The notes: generated from the letters alone by a model not told the origin. Numbered from the stretch's first letter, positions 1 to 8,416 are shown. The stretch: 64,000 nucleotides of DNA from Caballeronia fortuita (GCF_001544835.2 NZ_FCNX02000023.1:1-64000); one strand, 5' to 3'. Numbers and translations are program-made.

Positions 1-297
1 ACGTACTGACGATGATTATTGTCCTAAGACAAAAACCTTCCTCTGATACTTCGTGTGAGACTCTTGATACTTTTGCTATTGCCGCAGCACCTAAGCACTG
101 CAGCCGCACTCGCCATCAAGCGCCCACACTTATCGGCTGTTAGTTTTTAAAGAGCACATCGCAAGACCGTCAAACCCAACCACCGTCTTGCGTCGCTGCA
201 TCAGCAGCAGAGAAACGAGATTATGAACACCGCTTCGGTTCGTGTCAACAAGAATTTGGAACGTTCCTATTGACTCGGCCTACTCATCCTATCGACC
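1..297 (-). promoter_or_regulatory. rrn operon promoter and antiterminator leader (rRNA genes off the left edge)
   Basis: Read on the minus strand, a near-consensus sigma-70 promoter is present: -35 TTGACA at 243-248, a 17-bp spacer, and -10 CATAAT at 220-225. About 65 bases downstream is a boxA-like element, TGCTCTTTAAAAA, at 144-156, the NusB/S10 antitermination signal found in rRNA leaders. The remaining leader runs off the left edge and no 16S sequence is reached. The arrangement fits the start of a ribosomal RNA operon transcribed leftward. A 16S-23S spacer also carries boxA, but would not carry a strong promoter just upstream. No protein gene is seen here. Confidence 0.75.
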
Positions 298-333
298 TAA
301 AACAAACGGGCCGTGCGGACATCGCACGACCCG
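298..333 (-). terminator. Rho-independent terminator downstream of tRNA-Thr
   Basis: An 11-bp stem with one G-T type mismatch (307-317 with 323-333, five-base loop) is followed on the minus strand by TTTGTTTT at 306-299. It lies 14 bases past the CCA end of tRNA-Thr and separates the sspAB-tRNA unit from the rrn promoter. Confidence 0.8.
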
Positions 334-346
334 TCGACATAAATCT

Positions 347-422
<76 letters not shown>

Positions 423-440
423 GAAGAGCAAGATTCTACT

Positions 441-938
441 TCATTTAACGACTTTGAGGTGAGTCCTCGCCGCCGATTTGGCCGCTTCATCGTCCGCGGA
501 TGCTTGCGACTCGTCTTTCGCCGCGGAATCCGCGTGCGCACCGGCGGCCTCTTCGATCTGCCGTGCCTCGCGCTCAGCCGATCGCGCCCCGGCCTGGGGA
601 CTCGTCAACTCCGCTCCCGAATGCGATTGCTCGACCGGGAACGCCATCCCTTGCCCGTTCTCGCGTGCATAAATCGCGAGCACGTTGGCGACCTGAACTT
701 CGATCTTGTGCGACTTGCCGGAGAACCGCGCGCTGAACTCAATCCACTCGTTGCCCATCTGCAGCTGGCTCGTCGCCTCGAAGCTGATGTTCAACACGAT
801 TTCGTCGTTGCGGACGAACTGGCGCGGCACGCGCGTAGCCGCATCTACCCGCACGGCGATGTGAGGCGTAAAACCGTTGTCAGTGCACCACTCGTAGAGC
901 GCACGCAACAAATACGGCTTGGTGGAAATCTCTTGCAT
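441..938 (-). CDS. sspB: Stringent starvation protein B, ClpXP adaptor
   Basis: SspB is the adaptor that delivers ssrA-tagged and other substrates to the ClpXP protease. The 165-residue reading begins MQEISTKPYLLRALYEW, the typical SspB start, and contains the conserved PxIAVRV and IxLNIS strands of the substrate-binding fold (about residues 1-110). An Ala/Glu-rich flexible tail ends in LKVVK, which matches the ClpX-docking tail of E. coli SspB. The ATG at 936-938 has a GAGGAAAG ribosome site; a longer in-frame reading to 1001 lacks one. It follows sspA by 64 bases and the pair is presumably cotranscribed. Confidence 0.93.
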   Translation of the reverse strand: MQEISTKPYLLRALYEWCTDNGFTPHIAVRVDAATRVPRQFVRNDEIVLNISFEATSQLQMGNEWIEFSARFSGKSHKIEVQVANVLAIYARENGQGMAFPVEQSHSGAELTSPQAGARSAEREARQIEEAAGAHADSAAKDESQASADDEAAKSAARTHLKVVK

Positions 939-1002
939 CAACTTTCCTCTGTCGGAATACGGCCGCGCGAAACCCGCGCCGCCGCGTCCCAACGCACTCA
1001 AA

Positions 1003-1614
1003 CTATCGACGCATCACCTTTTCGGAAGGCGTCAGCGCTTCAATATAAGCCGGGCGGCTGAAAATCCGCTCGGCGTACTTCATCAACGGTGCTGCGTTCT
1101 TCGACAGTTCGATGCCATAGTGATCCAGACGCCACAGCAGCGGCGCGATCGCGACGTCGAGCATCGAAAATTCTTCGCCCAGCATGTACTTGTTCTTCAG
1201 GAAGATGGGCGCGAGCTGCGTGAGGCGATCGCGGATCGCGCTGCGCGCCTTCTCGTGGTTCTTCTCCGCCGCCTTGCCCTTCTCGTTCTCGAGCGTGCCG
1301 ACGTGAACGAACAATTCCTTCTCGAAGTTCAGCAGGAACAGCCGCGCGCGGGCGCGCTGCACGGGATCTGCCGGCATCAGTTGCGGGTGCGGGAAACGCT
1401 CGTCGATGTATTCGTTGATGATATTCGACTCGTACAGGATCAGGTCGCGTTCGACGAGAATCGGCACCTGTCCGTAAGGGTTCATCACCGCGATGTCTTC
1501 CGGCTTGTTGAACAGGTCAACGTCGCGAATCTCGAAATCCATGCCCTTCTCGAACAACACCAGCCGGCAGCGCTGGGAGAAGGGGCAAGTAGTGCCGGAA
1601 TACAGAACCATCAT
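1003..1614 (-). CDS. sspA: Stringent starvation protein A (GST-fold, RNA polymerase-associated)
   Basis: SspA is a glutathione-S-transferase-fold protein that binds RNA polymerase and helps in stationary-phase and acid tolerance gene expression; it is not expected to be an active GST. The 203 residues show an N-terminal thioredoxin-like half (CPFSQRC at 10-16, GQVPILVERD, LYESNIINEYI) and an all-helical C-terminal half. The gene starts with two consecutive ATGs, so the start may be either. It lies 93 bases after petC and directly upstream of sspB, a common proteobacterial arrangement. Confidence 0.94.
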   Translation of the reverse strand: MMVLYSGTTCPFSQRCRLVLFEKGMDFEIRDVDLFNKPEDIAVMNPYGQVPILVERDLILYESNIINEYIDERFPHPQLMPADPVQRARARLFLLNFEKELFVHVGTLENEKGKAAEKNHEKARSAIRDRLTQLAPIFLKNKYMLGEEFSMLDVAIAPLLWRLDHYGIELSKNAAPLMKYAERIFSRPAYIEALTPSEKVMRR

Positions 1615-1707
1615 GTTTTTAAAGTTCCTTCAGTAAACTCGAAGGGCCGGCCGCGGCGTTCCCTCGCGGAAAACGCCGTCGCGCCGACCCACGCCTTCGA
1701 AGGCGCG

Positions 1708-2463
1708 CTATTTGATATCTTTCCAGTATGCCGCGTTCAGGCGCCACGCGAGAAAACTCAGGAGCGCCAGGAACAGCAGGACCCAGACGCCGAGCCGCTT
1801 GCGCGTCTGCTGCGCAGGTTCCGCCATCCACGACATGTACGAAACCAGATCGGCCACAGTTGAATCATAATCCACGGACGACATCGCACCAGGCGTTACC
1901 TGAGTGTAACCGACGAATCTTCTTACCTTTTCACCGGTCTTTTCGTCCGTATCGGTCTCGAACTTCGCATCGCGGATGCCTTGAAGCGTCCACAGCACGT
2001 GCGGCATGCCGACATTTTCATAAACGCGGTTGTTCCAGCCGGTCGGACGCGCCGGATCGCGGTAAAAACTCCGCAAGTACGTGTACAGCCAGTCCTTGCC
2101 ACGCGCCCGCGCCTCAACCGACAAATCCGGCGGCGATGCGCCGAACCACGCTTTCGCGTCTTCCGGGCGCATGGCGATGGACATCGTGTTGCCGACCTTG
2201 TCCGTCGTGAAGAGCAGATTCTCCTGAATCTGCTTCTCGCTGATGCCGAGATCGGCCAACCGGTTGTACCGCATCAGCGTCGCGCTATGGCAGTTCAGAC
2301 AGTAGTTTACAAAAACTTGAGCGCCGTGCTGCAAAGACGCGAGATTGTCCGATCCGTCAGGGGCGCGATCCAGCACCGCTTCTTCCTGCGCGAACGCCGG
2401 CGCCGCGCCGAACGCGAGCAGCGCCGCGCCGATCATCGCTATTGTAGAGAGCCATTTTTTCAT
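1708..2463 (-). CDS. petC: Ubiquinol-cytochrome c reductase, cytochrome c1 subunit
   Basis: This is the haem c subunit of the bc1 complex, passing electrons from the Rieske protein to soluble cytochrome c. The 251-residue protein has a signal peptide (about 1-25, ending APAFA), one covalent haem site CLNCH at 55-59, a likely axial Met in the MPHVLW segment, and a C-terminal anchor helix at about 225-247. The start with MKKWLS has GGAG eight to ten bases upstream; a longer reading to 2490 would overlap petB and spoil the signal peptide. It is the last gene of petABC. ResB/CcsB at 57.8-61.3 kb are the likely haem ligation machinery. Confidence 0.95.
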   Translation of the reverse strand: MKKWLSTIAMIGAALLAFGAAPAFAQEEAVLDRAPDGSDNLASLQHGAQVFVNYCLNCHSATLMRYNRLADLGISEKQIQENLLFTTDKVGNTMSIAMRPEDAKAWFGASPPDLSVEARARGKDWLYTYLRSFYRDPARPTGWNNRVYENVGMPHVLWTLQGIRDAKFETDTDEKTGEKVRRFVGYTQVTPGAMSSVDYDSTVADLVSYMSWMAEPAQQTRKRLGVWVLLFLALLSFLAWRLNAAYWKDIK

Positions 2464-2486
2464 CGTATTCGTCTCCGGACGTGCGC

Positions 2487-3869
2487 TCAATGAGGTTTGT
2501 AGTGCACGCGCTCAGGCGGCTTCTTGAATCTGCCGCGCGGTGTCCAGAAAGGCATGCCGAGGAAAAACGCGAAATAGATCAGCGCGCAGATCTGCGCGAT
2601 TAGCGTCGCGGCCGGCGATGGCGGTCGCGTGCCCAAAAAGCCGAGCATCAGAAACGCCAGGACGAAGATCGCATAGAAGACCTTATGGAAGAGCGGCCGA
2701 TAACGGATCGACTTCACCGGACTGCGATCCAGCCACGGCAGAAAGAAGAGCGACACGACCGCGGTGCCCATCACGACCACGCCCCAGAACTTCGACTCCG
2801 TCAGCGCCATGAAGACCAGCACGAGCACCGCGAGCACCGGCAGGCCGAGCTTCCATTTTCCGCGCGCCTTCAGCAACGCCAGCAGGCCGAGCAGCGCGAT
2901 CACGATCATCAGCACGATCTTGAACGGGTCCGTCGTGGCGCGAAGCATTGCGTAGAACGCCGTGAAGTACCACACCGGCGCGATCTCCGGCGGCGTCTGC
3001 AGCGGATTGGCCGGCACGAAGTTATTTGCTTCGAGGAAGTAGCCGCCCATTTCCGGCGCGAAGAAGATGATCGCCGCGAAGATCAGCAGAAACACGCACA
3101 CGCCCATAAAGTCGTGCACCGAGTAGTACGGATGAAACGGAATGCCGTCGAGCGGAATGCCGTTGGCGTCCTTCTTCGCCTTGATTTCGACGCCGTCCGG
3201 ATTATTCGATCCAACCTCATGCAACGCGACCAGATGCGCGACGACAAGTCCGATCAGCACGAGCGGAATCGCGATCACGTGGAACGCGAAGAAGCGGTTG
3301 AGCGTGACATCGGACACCACATAGTCGCCGCGAATCCACAACGACAGATCAGGACCGATGAACGGAATCGCCGAGAACAGGTTCACGATCACCTGCGCGC
3401 CCCAGAACGACATCTGCCCCCAAGGCAGCAGATAGCCGAAGAACGCTTCGGCCATGAGACACAGGAAGATCGCGCAGCCGAAAATCCACACGAGCTCGCG
3501 CGGCTTGCGATACGACCCGTACATCAGCCCGCGGAACATGTGCAGATAGACGACGACGAAGAACATCGACGCGCCTGTGGAGTGCATGTATCGAATGAGC
3601 CAGCCCCACGGAACCTCGCGCATGATGTACTCGACCGACGCGAACGCGAGCGTCGCATCGGGCTTGTAGTTCATCGTGAGGAAGATGCCGGTGACGATCT
3701 GATTCACCAGCACCAGCAACGCGAGCGAGCCGAAGAAGTACCAGAAGTTGAAGTTCTTCGGCGCGTAGTACTCGGAAACGTGCTTCTTCCAGGTCGAGGT
3801 CAGCGGAAACCGGCGGTCGATCCAACCGGTCAAGCCCGTTGTCTCTACTTCCTTGTCTGCGGTCGCCAT
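2487..3869 (-). CDS. petB: Ubiquinol-cytochrome c reductase, cytochrome b subunit
   Basis: This is the membrane core of complex III, carrying the two b haems and the Qo and Qi sites. The 460-residue protein has about eight or nine hydrophobic helices. RYMHSTGASMFF and the later FHVIAIP segment supply the haem-ligating histidines, and PVWYF, the beta/gammaproteobacterial form of the Qo-site PEWY motif, is visible. The start codon abuts the stop of petA and the 3' end lies 23 bases before the petC start, so petABC reads as one tight operon in the order Rieske, cytochrome b, cytochrome c1. Confidence 0.96.
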   Translation of the reverse strand: MATADKEVETTGLTGWIDRRFPLTSTWKKHVSEYYAPKNFNFWYFFGSLALLVLVNQIVTGIFLTMNYKPDATLAFASVEYIMREVPWGWLIRYMHSTGASMFFVVVYLHMFRGLMYGSYRKPRELVWIFGCAIFLCLMAEAFFGYLLPWGQMSFWGAQVIVNLFSAIPFIGPDLSLWIRGDYVVSDVTLNRFFAFHVIAIPLVLIGLVVAHLVALHEVGSNNPDGVEIKAKKDANGIPLDGIPFHPYYSVHDFMGVCVFLLIFAAIIFFAPEMGGYFLEANNFVPANPLQTPPEIAPVWYFTAFYAMLRATTDPFKIVLMIVIALLGLLALLKARGKWKLGLPVLAVLVLVFMALTESKFWGVVVMGTAVVSLFFLPWLDRSPVKSIRYRPLFHKVFYAIFVLAFLMLGFLGTRPPSPAATLIAQICALIYFAFFLGMPFWTPRGRFKKPPERVHYKPH

Positions 3870-4490
3870 TTACGCCTCTCCCTTTTCGTCCTTGCCGATC
3901 ACGAGTTGCGTCGCGGAAGTGAACATGAACGGAGGAATGTCCAGGTTCTGCGGCGCGGGCTTGTTCTTGAAGACGCGGCCGGCCATGTCGTAGGTCGAGC
4001 CGTGGCACGGGCAGAGGAAACCGCCCGGCCAGTTATCGGGGAGATTGGGTTGGGGACCCTCCTGGAAGCGCGGCGTCGGCGTACAGCCGAGATGCGTGCA
4101 CACGGCGACCGCCACGAGAATGTTCTTGTGATCCGCGCGCGACCGGAACTCGTTGTTGCAGTATTCCGGCAACGGCATCGAGAATTCCATCTTGGACTTC
4201 GGGTCGGCGACTTCGTTGTCGGCCTTCTTGACGTCGGCCAGCATCTCGTCGGTGCGGTTCACGATCCACACCGGTTTGCCGCGCCAGGCGACCGTCATCA
4301 TTTCGCCTGGCTTGAGTCCGCTGATATCGACCTCGACGGGCGCGCCCGCCGCCTTGGCCTTCTCCGATGGAGCAAACGAACCCACAAAAGGAACCACGGT
4401 TGCCACAGCGCCCACACCACCCACTGCGGTCGTCGTAATCAGCCAGGTACGGCGGCCGCCGTCGACGCGTTTTTCATCCTTGTCTCGCAT
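3870..4490 (-). CDS. petA: Ubiquinol-cytochrome c reductase, Rieske iron-sulfur subunit
   Basis: The Rieske [2Fe-2S] subunit of bc1 oxidises ubiquinol at the Qo site. In the 206-residue reading the cluster ligands are CTHLGC at 131-136 and CPCHGS at 160-165. The N-terminus has GGRRTWLITTT followed by a hydrophobic stretch, a non-cleaved twin-arginine type anchor typical of Rieske proteins; TatABC is encoded at 6.8-8.4 kb. I chose the ATG at 4488-4490 (MRDKDEKR) over an in-frame GTG four codons upstream; neither has a strong ribosome site. It is the first gene of petABC. Confidence 0.95.
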   Translation of the reverse strand: MRDKDEKRVDGGRRTWLITTTAVGGVGAVATVVPFVGSFAPSEKAKAAGAPVEVDISGLKPGEMMTVAWRGKPVWIVNRTDEMLADVKKADNEVADPKSKMEFSMPLPEYCNNEFRSRADHKNILVAVAVCTHLGCTPTPRFQEGPQPNLPDNWPGGFLCPCHGSTYDMAGRVFKNKPAPQNLDIPPFMFTSATQLVIGKDEKGEA

Positions 4491-4589
4491 CACACGCCCC
4501 ACTTCTGAGTTGGATTTATACCGTCACATCAGTCGTTCGCCGCTAGTGTGCGCGAATGGAGTTGGCATTTACAAGGCCTGACTAGCAAA

Positions 4590-4606
4590 AATCACTCGAA
4601 GTGATT
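4590..4606 (-). terminator. Perfect 7-bp inverted repeat upstream of petA; weak terminator or operator
   Basis: AATCACT-CGA-AGTGATT is a perfect inverted repeat midway between the NIF3-like gene and petA. On the minus strand it is followed by only three further T residues, so it could be a weak intrinsic terminator for the NIF3-like gene or a regulator site in front of petABC. The sequence alone does not decide. Confidence 0.4.
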
Positions 4607-4707
4607 GATGCTTCAGGGTTTTCCCGACGTTTTGCGCGCAAGATCGTGAAGCGTTCATTTAAGCCTACTGCAAGCGCACATAATCGCGCTCACAGCTTAA
4701 TCGGCCA

Positions 4708-5454
4708 TTAAACGGGATTATCGATATCGATAAAAAGATGCTCGATATCGAATTGCTCCGACAGATGCGCGCCCACTGCCTGCACGCCATAACGCTCCGT
4801 CGCGTGATGACCGGCCGAGATATATGCCACACCCGATTCCGCCGCAATGTGCATCGTCTGCTCCGAAACTTCGCCGCTCAGATACACGTCCGCGCCCGCC
4901 GCGATGGCGTTCTCGAAATAGCCCTGCGCGCCGCCCGTGCACCACGCCACGCGCCGCAACTCCCTGTTCGTATCGCCGAAGACGAGCGGCTTTCTGCCGA
5001 GCGCGTTCTCGACCATCGCGCTGAAGTGCTCGAGCGATAGCGGCATCGCGAGCGTCGCCACCCAGCCGAGATCCTGATCGCCGAAACGCGCATCCGCGAT
5101 CAGCCCGAGTCGCGCGCCGATCTGCGCGTTGTTGCCGAACTCCGGATGCGAGTCGAGCGGAAGGTGATAGGCGAAGAGATTGATGTCGTTCGCGATCAGC
5201 GTGCGCAGCCGCCGATACTTGCGCCCGGTGATCTGCGGCGCCTCGTTGCGCCAGAAGTAGCCGTGATGCACGAGCACGGTGTCCGCGCCCCACTCCAGAG
5301 CGGCGTCGAGAAAGGCTTGCGAGGCCGTCACGCCGGTCGCAATCTTCTGCACGCGGCGCGCGCCTTCAACCTGCAGACCGTTCGGGCAATAGTCCTTGAA
5401 GCGGCCGATTTCCAGCAGATTGTTCAGATACAATTCGAGTTCGATCCGATCCAT
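4708..5454 (-). CDS. NIF3-like dinuclear metal-centre protein (YbgI/DUF34 family)
   Basis: The 248-residue protein matches the Nif3/YbgI family, which forms a toroidal hexamer with a two-metal site; the physiological reaction remains unsettled (a GTP cyclohydrolase I type 2 label is often transferred by homology). Recognisable segments are the N-terminal CPNGLQVEG, VHHGYFW, FAYHLPLDSHPEFGNN and the C-terminal SGEVSEQ and SAGHHATERYGV, which supply the metal-ligating His, Asp and Glu residues. ATG at 5452-5454 has GAGG upstream. It is divergent from the protease gene with only 20 bases between the two starts. Confidence 0.88.
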   Translation of the reverse strand: MDRIELELYLNNLLEIGRFKDYCPNGLQVEGARRVQKIATGVTASQAFLDAALEWGADTVLVHHGYFWRNEAPQITGRKYRRLRTLIANDINLFAYHLPLDSHPEFGNNAQIGARLGLIADARFGDQDLGWVATLAMPLSLEHFSAMVENALGRKPLVFGDTNRELRRVAWCTGGAQGYFENAIAAGADVYLSGEVSEQTMHIAAESGVAYISAGHHATERYGVQAVGAHLSEQFDIEHLFIDIDNPV

Positions 5455-5474
5455 GAAATCCTCTATCCCTTCAA

Positions 5475-6692
5475 ATGCTTAGACGCTTCTGGCTATTTTT
5501 TGCCCAAGCGGTCACCGTGCTTTTGGCCCTGATGTTCATCATCGCGACCTTGAAACCGCAGTGGCTTCAACGTCAGGGTCAATTCGGCAAGCAGCTTGCC
5601 GAGCCGATCGTCGCGTTGCAGGAAGTGGCGCCGAGCATCGGCTCGCGCCCCGTTCAATCGTCCTATTCGGAAGGCGCGCAAAAGGCGATGCCAGCCGTCG
5701 TGAACGTGTTCTCCAGCAAGGACGGCAATCTGCCGCCCGATCCGCGTGCCAAAGACCCGCTTTTCCGCTACTTCTTCGGCGACAAGAACAAACGCAAGAG
5801 CGACGAGCCGCCGGCCTCGAATCTCGGCTCAGGTGTCATCGTCAGCTCGGAAGGTTACATTCTAACGAACCAGCATGTCGTCGACGGAGCGGATCAAATC
5901 GAAGTCGCTCTCGCAGATGGTCGCACGTCAAGCGCGAAGGTGATCGGCGTCGATCCGGAAACCGACCTGGCCGTGCTGAAGATCAACATGACCAATCTCC
6001 CGTCGATCACGCTCGGGCGCATGGATCAGACGCGCGTCGGCGATGTCGTGCTTGCGATCGGCAATCCGTTCGGCGTCGGTCAGACGGTCACGATGGGCAT
6101 CGTCAGCGCGCTCGGTCGCAATCACCTTGGCATCAACACGTTCGAGAACTTCATCCAGACCGATGCCGCCATCAACCCCGGCAATTCGGGCGGAGCGCTC
6201 GTCGACGTCAATGGCAACCTGCTCGGCATCAACACGGCGATCTACTCGCGCAGCGGCGGCTCGCTCGGCATCGGCTTCGCGATTCCCGTGTCGACCGCGC
6301 GCAGCGTGCTCGAGAGCATCATCACGACGGGCAGCGTGACGCGCGGCTGGATCGGTGTGGAGCCGCAGGATGTGACGCCGGAGATCGCCGAATCGTTCGG
6401 GCTGGATCAGAAATCCGGCGCGATCGTCGCGGGCGTGCTGCAAGGCGGCCCCGCGGACAAGGCGGGCATCAAGCCGGGCGACATCCTCGTGTCGATCAAC
6501 GACGACACAATCACCGACACCACGCGTCTGCTCAACGTCGTCGCGCAGATCAAGCCGGGCACGTCGGTGAAGGTTCACCTGATGCGCAAGAACAAGGAGC
6601 TGGACGTCAACGTGATGATCGGCAAACGCCCCGCGCCGCCGCGCGCACCGCAGATGCCCGACGAAGATCAGGGCGATCAAGGCGACGAATAA
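5475..6692 (+). CDS. Membrane-anchored DegS/HtrA-type serine protease with one PDZ domain
   Basis: A trypsin-like HtrA-family protease, probably periplasmic and tethered to the inner membrane. The 405 residues comprise an N-terminal hydrophobic anchor (about 5-25), a protease domain with the triad H134 (TNQHVVDGAD), D164 (PETDLAVLK) and S238 (GNSGGAL), and a single PDZ domain at about 290-380. The acidic tail ends in DEDQGDQGDE. One PDZ plus an uncleaved anchor is the DegS layout; DegP has two PDZ domains. By analogy it could trigger sigma-E type envelope stress signalling, but no sigma or anti-sigma gene is nearby. No clear ribosome site precedes the ATG. Confidence 0.9.
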   Translation: MLRRFWLFFAQAVTVLLALMFIIATLKPQWLQRQGQFGKQLAEPIVALQEVAPSIGSRPVQSSYSEGAQKAMPAVVNVFSSKDGNLPPDPRAKDPLFRYFFGDKNKRKSDEPPASNLGSGVIVSSEGYILTNQHVVDGADQIEVALADGRTSSAKVIGVDPETDLAVLKINMTNLPSITLGRMDQTRVGDVVLAIGNPFGVGQTVTMGIVSALGRNHLGINTFENFIQTDAAINPGNSGGALVDVNGNLLGINTAIYSRSGGSLGIGFAIPVSTARSVLESIITTGSVTRGWIGVEPQDVTPEIAESFGLDQKSGAIVAGVLQGGPADKAGIKPGDILVSINDDTITDTTRLLNVVAQIKPGTSVKVHLMRKNKELDVNVMIGKRPAPPRAPQMPDEDQGDQGDE

Positions 6693-6708
6693 CCGCGGCA
6701 CGCACGAA

Positions 6709-6746
6709 AAAAAAGGCAGCTTCGAGTGATCGAAGCTGCCTTTTTC
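6709..6746. terminator. Bidirectional Rho-independent terminator between the protease gene and tatC
   Basis: An 11-bp perfect stem (GGCAGCTTCGA with its complement, 6715-6725 and 6730-6740) with loop GTGA has a run of A on the left and TTTTT on the right, so it can stop transcripts from both converging genes. Confidence 0.88.
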
Positions 6747-6786
6747 ATGTCCGTGAGACATCCGCGCATGCGACGATACGCCGCAC

Positions 6787-7563
6787 TTATTCCGCCGCCG
6801 GCTCCTCGGTCTTGATCTGATCCTTGCCGATCACGAGCCGCGCCGCGATGATGCCCGCCTCGTACAGAATGACGAGCGGAATCGCGAGAATCAGTTGCGA
6901 GAAGACATCGGGCGGCGTCACGACCGCCGAAATGATGAACGCGCCGACGATCACGTAAGGGCGAATCTGCTTGAGCTTCTGGATCGACACGACGCCCATG
7001 CGCGCGAGCAGCACGACGACGATCGGTACTTCGAACGTCACGCCGAACGCGATGAACATCGTCAGCACGAAGCTCAGGTAGTTGTCGATATCCGTCGTCA
7101 TCTCCGCGCCGAGCGGCGCGTTGTAGTGCGCCATGACGCGGAAAATCGTCGGGAACACGACGAAGTACGCGAACGCCATTCCGCACAGAAAAAGCGTGTA
7201 ACTGCTGAAAACGAGCGGCCCGACAAGCTTCTTCTCATGCTGGTACAAGCCCGGCGCGACGAACGCCCAGACCTGGTACAGCACGAACGGGAGCGCGATC
7301 ACGAAGGCGACGAGCATCGTCACTTTCATCGGCACGAAGAACGAGCCGGTGACGTCGGTGACGATCATCTTGCCGTCGGCGGGCAGGTTCTGCATCAGCG
7401 GACGCGCCAGCAGCTTGAAGATGTCCGGCGCCCAATAAACCAGCGCAATGAACACCACGATGACCGAAGCGCCCGCGCGGATGATGCGGTCGCGCAGTTC
7501 GACAAGATGCGAAATGAACGTCTCTTCGACGGGCTCTTCTTTAGTATGTTGCGGGTCGCTCAC
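6787..7563 (-). CDS. tatC: Sec-independent protein translocase subunit TatC
   Basis: TatC is the twin-arginine signal receptor of the Tat translocon, which exports folded proteins. The 258-residue protein has six hydrophobic helices, with the conserved SHLVELRDRI near the N-terminus, FVAPGLYQHEKK in the first periplasmic/cytosolic loops, and FGVTFEVPIVVVLL. The tail is acidic. The start is GTG at 7561-7563 with GAGG seven or eight bases upstream. It is the last gene of tatABC, 42 bases after tatB, and ends at a bidirectional terminator. Likely clients encoded in this window are the Rieske protein and MsrP. Confidence 0.95.
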   Translation of the reverse strand: MSDPQHTKEEPVEETFISHLVELRDRIIRAGASVIVVFIALVYWAPDIFKLLARPLMQNLPADGKMIVTDVTGSFFVPMKVTMLVAFVIALPFVLYQVWAFVAPGLYQHEKKLVGPLVFSSYTLFLCGMAFAYFVVFPTIFRVMAHYNAPLGAEMTTDIDNYLSFVLTMFIAFGVTFEVPIVVVLLARMGVVSIQKLKQIRPYVIVGAFIISAVVTPPDVFSQLILAIPLVILYEAGIIAARLVIGKDQIKTEEPAAE

Positions 7564-7605
7564 GCCGGCCCTCGGTAGAAATCAGATGAAGGAAACGCGG
7601 CTCGC

Positions 7606-8142
7606 TCAAAAGAACTTCGTCTGCCGGCGCAGGGTGGCGGGCGTATGGCGAGCGACGCGCGCCGCACCCGATTGAACCCGCGTGCGACGCGAGGTCGTGC
7701 GCTTGTACCAGTTGGGAATCGCGGCCTGCTTCACGCGCCAGTTCTTGCGCCGGGTCGACGTCGACGTCGACGAGTACGAAGTGGCCCAGGGCTTGTCCGA
7801 AGCGGCACTGTCCGCCGCTTCATCCGCGCCGCCGGCGATGCTCGGCGCGACCGATGTGCCCTCTTTCCAGGCGTCGTTCAGTTCGGATTCGTGGCGCTTG
7901 AGCGTGTCGTGAATCGACGATTCGACATTCGACGCCGCGTTCTCGAACTCGGTGCGCATTTTCTTGAGCTCGTCGAGCTCCATTTCGCGCGCAACTTCCG
8001 ATTTGACGTCGTTGATGTAGCGCTGCGCGCGCCCGAAAAGCGCGCCCGCCGTACGGGCGACGCCGGGCAGACGCTCCGGCCCGAGGACCACCAGCGCAAC
8101 GACGCCGATGACCGCCATTTTGGTCAGACCAAGATCGAGCAT
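7606..8142 (-). CDS. tatB: Sec-independent protein translocase subunit TatB
   Basis: TatB forms the substrate-binding complex with TatC. The 178 residues start MLDLGLTKMAVIGVVALVVL, a single N-terminal helix, followed by the conserved GPERLP hinge and an amphipathic helix to about residue 70. The C-terminal half is poorly conserved: Ala/Asp-rich, then a Ser/Thr stretch encoded by a short tandem GTCGAC repeat, then strongly basic. The tail is longer than the functional core needs, as is common in Burkholderia TatB. It lies 37 bases after tatA. Confidence 0.92.
   Translation of the reverse strand: MLDLGLTKMAVIGVVALVVLGPERLPGVARTAGALFGRAQRYINDVKSEVAREMELDELKKMRTEFENAASNVESSIHDTLKRHESELNDAWKEGTSVAPSIAGGADEAADSAASDKPWATSYSSTSTSTRRKNWRVKQAAIPNWYKRTTSRRTRVQSGAARVARHTPATLRRQTKFF
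7754..7771. repeat. Hexanucleotide tandem repeat, GTCGAC x3, inside tatB
   Basis: Three perfect tandem copies of GTCGAC encode a Ser-Thr alternation in the variable tail of TatB. Gain or loss of a unit would stay in frame. Confidence 0.85.
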
Positions 8143-8179
8143 TGAACGAGAAGTGGAAGGTTACCCTCGGCGGGACGGA

Positions 8180-8416
8180 TTAGCGGTAGTCGCCCGAACG
8201 CGACTTGTCCTTCGCTTCGACATCGACGGCGCCATTGCGCGGCAGTTCGCGCTGATCGGCCGGATTCGCCGCCGTGTCGTTCTCGCGCATGCCGTCCTTG
8301 AAGCCCTTGACCGCGCCGCCCAGATCGCCGCCGATGTTGCGCAGCTTCTTCGTGCCGAACACGAGTGCCACGATCAGCAGAACGATCAACCAATGCCAAA
8401 TGCTAAACGAACCCAT
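8180..8416 (-). CDS. tatA: Sec-independent protein translocase subunit TatA
   Basis: TatA oligomerises to form the transport path of the Tat system. The 78-residue protein has one N-terminal membrane helix (MGSFSIWHWLIVLLIVALVF), the conserved FGTKKLRNIGGDLG hinge and amphipathic helix, and a short polar tail. A longer in-frame reading to 8494 is rejected because the conserved protein starts at MGSFS, where GGAGAG lies about ten bases upstream. First gene of tatABC; a 155-base gap separates it from hinT, long enough for its own promoter. Confidence 0.95.
   Translation of the reverse strand: MGSFSIWHWLIVLLIVALVFGTKKLRNIGGDLGGAVKGFKDGMRENDTAANPADQRELPRNGAVDVEAKDKSRSGDYR

Noticed and set aside
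2685..4508. A 607-codon open frame on the plus strand opposite petB and petA
   Set aside because: Highly charged low-complexity translation, no ribosome site, and it spans two real genes.
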